Shown one piece after another: positions 1-8,200 of a stretch of DNA of 64,000 bases (positions within the stretch are counted from its first letter, which is position 1; each line of letters starts with the position of its first letter). The notes beneath the pieces were generated by a model. The model was not told the DNA's origin. It did no database searches and saw only the letters and a program-made list of their open reading frames with translations. The DNA is from Leishmania infantum JPCM5 (Eukaryota; Euglenozoa; Kinetoplastea; Trypanosomatida; Trypanosomatidae), in contig NC_009419.2 of NCBI RefSeq assembly GCF_000002875.2, positions 1,284,954 through 1,348,953 on the forward strand, read 5' to 3'. Made by a program: the position numbers and the translations under genes.

Positions 1-677
1 TTGAGTTCGCGGTGTTTTGGCCTTCTTCCTCTCTGCGTCGACGCCTTGCAGGTATGTGACAGCCCGCTAGTAAGCATGAAAGAGAGATGCAGACACAAGG
101 AGAGAAAGAGGGGGGGTCACAGCAAGAAGAGTCCGACTCTCAATCAAGAAGAAATAGGTGGATGTGATACCAGATGGAGGGCCCCCAGCCCAGTCCGCCA
201 CACACGTGTCGCATCGACACCATTGAAGTCGCGTAACGCGGCACACGCGCTGCAAATTCAGCCGCCCATTTCAGTCGATTTCGCCGAAGCGTCACCAGGA
301 GTGCACACGTCACACACAAAAAGGCGTTCCGCAGCTCTTCTCCCTCTTTCCATGCACATTGCCCCAGGGCGCACGTCGCCCGTCGCCAGTTTGTGCCCAC
401 ACTTGCAGAATTGAGCACTTCACCCCAAGCGTAGCGCAGTGCTTCAAGCAGTCCCTGACTACGCGTGTATGACGCTCGTCGCTCGTTTTCTTCCCCCACA
501 CAAGCATTCTCCACCGCCACCTCTGGCGTGCGATAGCAGCGAGCACGTGCGTAGCAGAAGCAGCACAGACGAGGCGAGAAAGGCAGGTAGTAGACGTCAC
601 ACAGCGCCCCTCACGCGTCGTTTTGCCTTCCCTCTGAGCCCCGTGTACACCGCTTGCCTGTGCTATCTTCCTCTCGC
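1..677. other. Intergenic / 3' flank of the EF-hand gene
   Basis: No convincing gene is visible. Open frames here are short, begin mostly at TTG/GTG and have no recognisable domain. Given the minus-strand transcription, this is probably the 3' UTR of the EF-hand gene plus the start of the next intergenic region, which continues outside the window. Confidence 0.5.
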
Positions 678-1484
678 TCAGCGCTCCTGCAAGTATGGTT
701 GCACGTCCTCGAAGCGCACGCTGCCGTCGTGATCGCGGTCCAGAATCCAGAAGATGTGCTGCACAAGAGGTGCCTGCCGCGAACCGGACGTATTCCGCGG
801 AGATGCAGTCGAAAAGTCACTTGTACACATCGGGGAATGGACCGCAAGCACCTCTTGCACATCCGCGAATGGGCCCTGGAGGTGAATGCCAAGAAGGTCG
901 TCAGCAGCAATGAAGCCTTTGGGGCCCGCGACACTTTGAAACTGCCGCCACCACTGCAGCTGCGCCACTTTCCTACCGTCCACACACGATGCAGTGGCGG
1001 TAACACTAGCAGCCGCATCCCCTTGCGGCTGCTCCGTGACAAACCCGTCTCCCTCCTCTTCGGCGCACAGCGTGACGAAGCGCAGATAGGCGGAGCGCGT
1101 CATAAAGCCATTGACGCCTGTGCGAGACGACCGCCCGCTGTCAGAGTGAGCGAAAGAAGAGCTCGATTTTAAATGTGCAACTGTGTTTCCATGCGCGTCA
1201 CGAGCTGGCTGCTGCGGCGGTGCAGAGGAGGCGCGGTGCGCAGGTGACGCTGACGGCGATAGCGTTTTAAAGCAGTCTGCAATCAGCGACGGAGTGGGGT
1301 AGCGGCCAAACAAGACGTAGAAGGCGCATTCTAGCCCCACTCGGCTCAGGCCGACGTCTGCAGTGGTAGCGACATCCTGCGATGGCGCGGCGCCATTCAC
1401 GCCAGAAGCCGCTGGCAAAGGCTCAGCGAAGAGGTCGAACACCTCACTAGCACAGCTCGTCAGCTCTCCCCACGAGCGAAACAT
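678..1484 (-). CDS. EF-hand domain protein (hypothetical, EFCAB11-like layout)
   Basis: The product is 268 aa. The C-terminus holds a clear EF-hand loop, DRDHDGSVRFED (about residues 250-261), with acidic residues at the calcium-coordinating positions. An earlier helix-loop segment (FYVLFGRYPTPSLIADCF and a later GFMTRSAYLRFVTL) looks like a degenerate EF-hand pair, and a third (GPKGFIAADDLLGI) lies between. This order of weak hands followed by one good C-terminal hand recalls EFCAB11-type proteins, but that is inference. A low-complexity Ser/Pro/Ala insert (about residues 90-130) separates the hands. The ATG at 1484 was chosen because the longer frame to 1574 begins with GTG. It is the last gene of the unit visible here. 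A calcium-binding or sensor role is likely; the target is unknown. Confidence 0.8.
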   Translation of the reverse strand: MFRSWGELTSCASEVFDLFAEPLPAASGVNGAAPSQDVATTADVGLSRVGLECAFYVLFGRYPTPSLIADCFKTLSPSASPAHRASSAPPQQPARDAHGNTVAHLKSSSSFAHSDSGRSSRTGVNGFMTRSAYLRFVTLCAEEEGDGFVTEQPQGDAAASVTATASCVDGRKVAQLQWWRQFQSVAGPKGFIAADDLLGIHLQGPFADVQEVLAVHSPMCTSDFSTASPRNTSGSRQAPLVQHIFWILDRDHDGSVRFEDVQPYLQER

Positions 1485-2339
1485 CGCCACTGCGTGCGCT
1501 TTGTTGCTCAGGCGCTGGTGCTGTCGTCCAAGGAAGCGCCGCAGTCCTCGCGATCCTCTCGCGCGCCGGCACACTCACGGGGGCACACGCACGCGCATGC
1601 GTAGTGGAAGGAAACACAGAAAACAAAGAGAAACAAAAAAGAGGGACCGGCCGATCCTGTTCTCGATGTGTATTAGCCGTGAAAAGCGCGTTGAGGTGTG
1701 CTGCGTCGTCCTCGCTTGGAGTTGCAGGGCCACGTCTTCGTACGACAGCAAACCCATACACACACCAATGAGGAGACAAAGGCGAGAGAAAGCGCGAGAG
1801 GCGGTGAGGGGAAGGTGGGAGAGAGCATCCAGTGAGAAGACACCTAGCATCCTTACCACCACTAAGAGAGAGCGGACACTACTTTCGGTGTAGTCTTCTC
1901 TCCCCTTCTCCCGCCACAAATCTGCGGGGCAAATTCTTTCCGGAAGAGCAAATGACAACACACATACCGCCGCGCACGGTAACTTGCAGGAAAGCTGTCC
2001 CAGCTCTCTTCCGCCACCGTGCCTCTCTTCCGCACGAGAGAAGAAAGTCGTTCAGAGAGGCAAACGCCTTAAGTACGAGATGAGCCACTGGCCTGTGCAA
2101 ACAATAAAAAAAAAACTTAACATGTGGGGGGGAGGGTGAGAGGGGGTCGCGTGATGATGCTCGAGGCGCAACTCCACGCACAAGAGAAGAATAAGGCATG
2201 GTACGAAGAGAAAGTACGAGAGACAAACACCAGATGGACAGAACAGGTGCAAAAGACTTGCGCTACGTCCAAGAGAGAAGTTGCCGTCTCGCTCAAGCGT
2301 TTCCTTCCACTGTAGGCTCTGTTTTCTGTCGTTCTCACG
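1485..2339. other. Intergenic region, EF-hand gene to riboflavin kinase
   Basis: About 855 nt with no supported gene. The plus strand is rich in GAGA and AAAGA runs, giving polypyrimidine runs in the minus-strand transcript suitable for trans-splicing of the EF-hand mRNA. The part nearer 2339 would be the riboflavin kinase 3' UTR. Confidence 0.5.
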
Positions 2340-2891
2340 CTAAAGCTCAAGAAAGCCGAAGGATGGAACCTCGGCTGCGCCGTGCAGCTGCGCCGGCACA
2401 CAGGAAGGGTTCACCATTTCATGTTGCCCGTACGGTGCCCACTCAGGCATCTTCAAGTGCTCCTCGGCAAACACCACATCGCCGTCGATTGTCTTGATGA
2501 GCTCCTCCAGCGTTGTGAAGGCGGACTGCGAGCGGATCCGCTCGAGCGTGATGATCCGTACGACACGCTCGTAGAAGTCACCGTCAAACTTGTGCAGGAA
2601 GTGCACCTCCGCACTGACGTCTACGTTCTTGAACTGTGGGTTGTTGCCGATAGACATCACAAACGGAAAAGGTCCAAGCGGCGCAGGAGACGCATCCTCA
2701 GCGCGCGCCTCCCAGGTGTTGGGCTCCGCCGCCTCCACACAGCCCCATCCCCAGAGCACAAGGTTATCGTAAGGCTTCAGGAAGTCGATGGCCGCCTCGC
2801 TGAGCTCCAAGTTCGCTGTGGGGTACCCGAGCTGCGTGCCGCCACGGCCGAAGCCGTGAATTACCCTACCGCGCAGAAACCACGGCCTCAT
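2340..2891 (-). CDS. Riboflavin kinase (flavokinase)
   Basis: A 183-aa single-domain flavokinase, close to the size of monofunctional eukaryotic enzymes. It phosphorylates riboflavin to FMN with ATP, the first step of flavin cofactor synthesis. The N-terminus shows the family signature: RGRVIHGFGRGGTQLGYPTAN (residues 7-27), including the nucleotide/metal-binding PTAN motif. The core follows with IGNNPQFKN (81-89) and AEVHFLHKF (94-102), where E95 matches the catalytic glutamate position. DGDFYERVVRI then matches the conserved DFYG-type strand. No FAD synthetase domain is fused, unlike bacterial RibF. The ATG at 2891 was chosen because the upstream in-frame start at 2927 is TTG and the conserved domain begins immediately after M1. 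The C-terminal 30 residues are not conserved in type. Confidence 0.93.
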   Translation of the reverse strand: MRPWFLRGRVIHGFGRGGTQLGYPTANLELSEAAIDFLKPYDNLVLWGWGCVEAAEPNTWEARAEDASPAPLGPFPFVMSIGNNPQFKNVDVSAEVHFLHKFDGDFYERVVRIITLERIRSQSAFTTLEELIKTIDGDVVFAEEHLKMPEWAPYGQHEMVNPSCVPAQLHGAAEVPSFGFLEL

Positions 2892-3577
2892 TAATGATGA
2901 CGGAGGAAAACCGCCGCAGTCGAGCAATCAACCAAAAAGAGTTGAGAGAATAGAGCCGCAGCGGGGAGGGGCGACCTGCCTCCAACGAGAGGATGGGTGT
3001 TTTTACCAGCGTTCGTGTGAAGAAGCGCCTCCGCGGAAATGGTGAAAGGGAGATAAAAGTGTAGTGAGAGTTTGTGCGGGGGATGGAGGGGGGGGGGTAA
3101 ACGATTTCTCAGGGCCGGGGGAGGGGCGCCCACCGCATCCACCCCAGCTGGGAGATGCCGCCTCAAGTGGATGCCCGTGGAGATACCCCGGATGTTTTGG
3201 CGTAACGCACAAGTGCATATAAACCTGTAGCACCCTTTCTTCGTTTTCTGGGGAAATACACTCACGAAGCCATAGGTTAGAGGCCCGCCTCCAACACAGG
3301 GCGTGCGGAGTGCGGTGCGGTGGGCAGGACCAGCACAGATTGAACAAAAAAAAAGAGAGGGAAAGTAGAGCGGCCCTTGCGGCCTTGAGGACAGAAAGGG
3401 AGAGAACGTCACAGCACAGAGCGGCGGGCGTTTTCACTCGCATTTCAAGCACGTGCTCGCTGGAAGTTTTGTTGTTGCCACTTTCCCATCCGCCAGTCGA
3501 TATGGCCTCCATTAAGGTCGCCCCTTCAGCTAACAGAATAGAAACACAAAGAATGTTACCAGCTTCTCGCCTTTAGC

Positions 3578-3590
3578 GGGGGGGGGGGGG
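3578..3590. repeat. Poly-G homopolymer (13 nt)
   Basis: A run of thirteen G on the plus strand, C-rich in the transcript. It is a likely slippage and length-polymorphism site in intergenic DNA. Confidence 0.8.
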
Positions 3591-3914
3591 ACGCGCCGAG
3601 AAGTTGTCCAGTTGACACAGTCGTTAAGCGCGAGCGCCCTTTTTCGCTCCCCCGGCTTGTGAGGCTTTTCGTCACTGTGCAGAAACTGTGCCGGTGTGGT
3701 TGACGACGCACCAGCGGCAGAAGTGAGAGCTCAAGAGCGAAAGCAAGGCTGAGAAAGAGTGCACTGGGCGTCCAAAACAATCTGTGGGGCGCATAGAGGG
3801 AGAACGTGTGAGGTGAATGGGCGAGGTGAGGTGGCAGAGCGCTCGGGCGAGAGCCCTGTGCGACGGGATAGTGCGAAGATAGAGAAAATGACGCCTGTTC
3901 GTATTTGCAGAGAC

Positions 3915-3937
3915 GTGTGTGTGTGTGTGCGTGTGTG
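3915..3937. repeat. (GT)n microsatellite
   Basis: GT dinucleotide tract with one GC interruption in intergenic DNA. Confidence 0.8.
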
Positions 3938-4671
3938 GTTGCCGTTGTTGTCAGATGGGTGGCAGTAGTGGGAGATACGGGACAAAGAAAAGGAGAAAGG
4001 GACAGAGGTGCCACGAGTGGGAGCTAGTGAGAGAAATGGAAGAGCAGCAGAAGCCGGTCGAGCCAGCGGTGGCGGAACCCCTCCTCCTGCAGTGAGATAG
4101 AAGAACGGGGATGTAGCTGAGTTAGGCGAGCGATAGATAGAGGGCAAACGCAGAGCTCCTGACTGGCAGACAAGCTGCGCCATCTGGGTATCGCGTCTGT
4201 GCGGGCATTCCCTGTGCTTTAGATATTTTCTTTCTATTCCTTTGATGGCATTTTGCCTTTTTGTTCTCTTCAGTTGCGTTGCGTTCATCGCATTAAGGTC
4301 GTTGGCGCATGAGGCGTAGGAGCAACAGTCGCTGAGAGAAAGGCAGAGGCAGAGGCAGCGAAAGGAAGGGGGAAGGGGCGGAGTGCAGAGAAGAAAATCA
4401 TGGAAACCGGAAAGATACCACAGTGGAAAGCAAGGAATGCGGGGAAGATACAGGGAATATACGCATATATACACGGGTGCACATGTAAACACACACGCAC
4501 ATACATGCACGCATGAACGCGTCCACCACACCTAGACAGTTCCAGCCTATTGTGAACTGTCCTCGGAGAAGGTTAAGAAAAGGAAAAGATGAAAGGAAGG
4601 GGGAAGAGGCTAGTGGTGGGTGGTGGCGGTGTGGGAGGGGGGGGAATGCCAGCAGAGAACAAGAAGAAACG

Positions 4672-4692
4672 CACACACACACACACACACAC
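4672..4692. repeat. (CA)n microsatellite
   Basis: Uninterrupted CA tract in the intergenic region between the kinase and riboflavin kinase genes. Confidence 0.85.
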
Positions 4693-5295
4693 GGGCACAA
4701 ACATTACAAGGAGACGAGAGAAAGGGAGAGGAACAGCAACGGCGACAAAAGCAACAAGAGGGGTTCATGAGGAAAAGATATGCGCACATGCAGGCACACA
4801 GACGCAAAGCGGCACTCGCTCATACGTCGGCGAGAGCCGAGCGCCCTCCTCCTCCACCCCCGCCCACCCAACCCACCCGAGAAGAAAAAAAAACACGTAC
4901 ATGGGGGAGATGGACAGGAAAAACGAAGGCGAGAAGGGAGCAGCAGTCGTCTAGCAAGCCACGCTCCAAAGCACAGCACGGGACGGGAGGAAGGAGGCGA
5001 CTCGCAGAGAACTCATGCCGCTGGCCAACAGAGACAATCAGACAGACACGCAGAAAAGGGGGAGTAGGGCGGAATAAAAAGCAGCGCGCACAGCAACAAT
5101 CTTCCTAGCTGGCATCAAGCTGCACGCGGCAGATTAGCGCACAGCAGGACTGGGAAAAAAAAAGAGAGAGACAGACGGGTGGATGTGTCGGAAGGGGAAC
5201 TCATTGCGGTGGTTGCCGAGAAGACAGCCCGAAGCCAAGAAAAAAAAGAAGACGCGGCAAGGGAAAAAGATCACGCAAACGCCCTCGCATGCCAC

Positions 5296-8200
5296 TCAGC
5301 GTTCTACAAAGCCGTGTTTCAGCAGCGCTGCGGCAGAGGGACGTTCGGTGTGGCTCAGGGTCAAGCACTGTTCAATAAAGCTGCGTGCCTCGCCAGTCAT
5401 CTCGCAAGTGTCCGCGATCACCGGGGTCAAACGGCCGCTCCCGATATTTGCAACAAACGTCTCGGGATCGGTAAAGGTCTCTGGCGGGTACGGGTAGGTC
5501 CCTGTGAGGCACAGGTGCACAATGATGCCCAAGCTCCAGATGTCGCTCGTCGGATGCGCAAGGCCTCTGCAAGCCTGCGGGGACATGAAGAGGGGCGTCC
5601 CGACGACCGACGTGGGCACGTCCGTGACACTTACCTTGTTGCGGCTCGAGTGCTGCTCCGTGAACTCGAGGCTGGCGTTGCCTGGCACTGTCGTCGACAT
5701 GCCACTGCTGCCACTGCAGAAGTGCGGTCCCATGATGGAGCGGCCAAAGTCAATTAACTTCACGCGACTTCGATCCGTTGTGTTGGTGATGATGACGTTG
5801 TTGGGCGACAGATCGCGGTGGATGATGCCGCAGTCCCGGTGCAGATAGACCAGCGCGTTCAGCACCTCACGCGCGTAGAAGCGTACAACCCCGGGCAGCA
5901 GCACCTTGAACTTCTGCAGAACGGTCGCGAGCGTTTCGCAAGCGTACTCCATCGCGAAATACACCGCCTCGTCGTCCTTCCAGGCACTGACGATGTTGAC
6001 GACGTTGCGGTGATGCAGCTCCCGCAACAGATCCACTTCGTTCCGCAGCTGCGCCACCTGCTTCGCAGCACGGCGGTCCGCACGCTTCACCACAACTAGA
6101 TAGCCGTCTGGGTGGAAGCCTTGGAAGACCATCACCGTGTTGCTCGAGCTGGTGTCGATGCGCCTCGTACAGGAGCAGACCACAGACGATGGCTGCGCCG
6201 TCGCACGGTGGCTGCGCCGGGAACGGGAGCGCTGCGCAACAGACATCATCGACAGCTCTTGATTAAGATCTGCCTCGCAGGCAGTCTCCGCCTCACTGCG
6301 CGCCTCTGTCCTGTCCTGCACAGTAAAGGGTACCATGCTGTCCGCAAAGAGAGGGAGAACCGAGGAGGCGGCGGCGGTGCTCGCAGAGGCGCGCCGACGC
6401 ACTGAACCAGAGCGCGCCGACAGAGATTCGTGGCTCACCTCGGACGGGAAGCGGGCGATCGTGGTGTCGGTCAGCTGGGAGACGCATTGATGCCCCAACA
6501 GCCGTGACGACAACTCATCGCTGGTCGGGACCTCCGTCGTAAACTGGGAGCCATGGCGACCGCGTGGTCGCTCACTCCTGCAACCGCCGCTGTCGCGCCG
6601 CCCTCGCGAAGAGCGCAGAGTTGCATTGTCCTTTGCAGATGCACAGGCGGCGACAGGACCCGCCGCATCGTCTTCCTTTTTCGCTGCCGAGATTAGAATG
6701 GAGGCGTGACGTTGCCGCCGGACATCCGACTGCGAAGACCGCAAAACCCCCGAGGTCAGTGGCGTCAGCGTCGGCATCTCCGGCACACCAGATTCGGCAA
6801 GACTCCAACTGTTCGAGAAGAGGCGCGGCCTCGACGCGGTCACGGTGACCGTGCTTTGGTCCGGCTCTGTCAGAAGTGCGAGCGCCGCCCACTTCCGATC
6901 TCCACACGTCACGTCCGGAAATGTAGTGGTCGGGGTCGACGCCTCGAAAACAGAGCGCGTCGCATGAAACGAGGACGAGCAGCCGGTGACATTGTCACGC
7001 GGCGAAAGAGGCGCAGAGCCGTCCTCGAGCACGTTACGTTCTCCTGAAACAGACTCGGTCCCGGGAGAGGGTAGCCCGTAACACCTCTGCAAAGAGCTAG
7101 GAGGTCTTGCGTCGCCCTCTATCGCCGCCAAGACCTCACGCGGCTGATGCGGGGGCTCCCCCATGGCTCTGGATCCTACTTGCCCCTCCCGTTGCTCAGC
7201 CGACAATACGTAGCGGGTGCGAGCCTGGTATGAGCGGCGCATCAGTGATCGAAAGAACGTCGCCAACTCGCCCGCGGCGCCACGCGATGGTTGCGGGGAA
7301 AATGGCACAAGTACGTTGCTGCTACCGCACTCCCGTTTTCGCAAGCCGCAACTACCGCCTCCGCTCGTCGCCAGAATAGCTGGCGCGCGAAGCAGATCAG
7401 GGCTCGGCGCTCGCGGCGCCTCCTCCTCCTCCCACACAGGAGGTGGGCGGAAATACGACGTCAGAAGACTTTCTGCAGCCCACTCGGCAACACCCTCGAC
7501 CGCACAAGTGAAAGACGGTGCGGTTACTGCCTCTACTGTGGCCTCAGAAACGCGCAGCCGACGCTTACGCGCGGCGCGCTCCAGAAACCCCGCAACATAT
7601 CGCAGGTGTGCAGCGGTCCTCGGCAGGCCGCTGCAGCCGCCGCTCTTTCTCCTCCACATTCCCAGTGCATCCGCAGCTGCCTTGTACTCGCCGTTGCGCA
7701 TGGACGCAATGGCGCTATTCATCTGCAGCCGCTGCTCCCTGTCGACGTCGCCGTCGTGCAGCTGGTACACCAAAAAGGCCTGCTGACGCAAATCCATCAC
7801 GTAGTCTACGGGGAGACATTGCGATTCACACGAAGCGTCCGCAAGAAACCCGGCGTGACACAACGCGCCGTAGTCGAACAGTGCCGCCAGCTCCGCCAGT
7901 TGACGGGCAAAGTCGTACTCGACCGTCCCAAAACTGACGTAGAGCCGCCCTTGCATACCGCGCGTGGGGCATATGTAAGCATCGAAACGGTGCACGGCGA
8001 TGCCCCACTGCACCGGGGTGCCGCGATACGTCGGCGACCACTCCACAAGCGCCTTTTGTGCTACCACAGCCAGCGCCACGGCTGCAGGGCTTGCAACCAG
8101 AGAGGGGAGTGGAGAGAAGGTATTAAAGGAGAAGACCACTTCAGACACACCCACCTCCGTAACGGCAGCGCACGACGTCCGCGGCACGGTGCGGAGGCGC

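Larger units (their letters stand above)
2892..5295. other. Intergenic region, riboflavin kinase to kinase gene
   Basis: About 2.4 kb without a convincing gene; likely the long 3' UTR of the kinase mRNA plus the riboflavin kinase 5' flank. It holds a 13-nt G run (3578-3590), GT repeats (3915-3937), a CA repeat (4672-4692), A-runs and extended purine-rich blocks. Frames in it code for low-complexity Leu/Ser/Cys/Phe or Arg/Lys/Glu peptides typical of UTR shadows. Confidence 0.5.
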
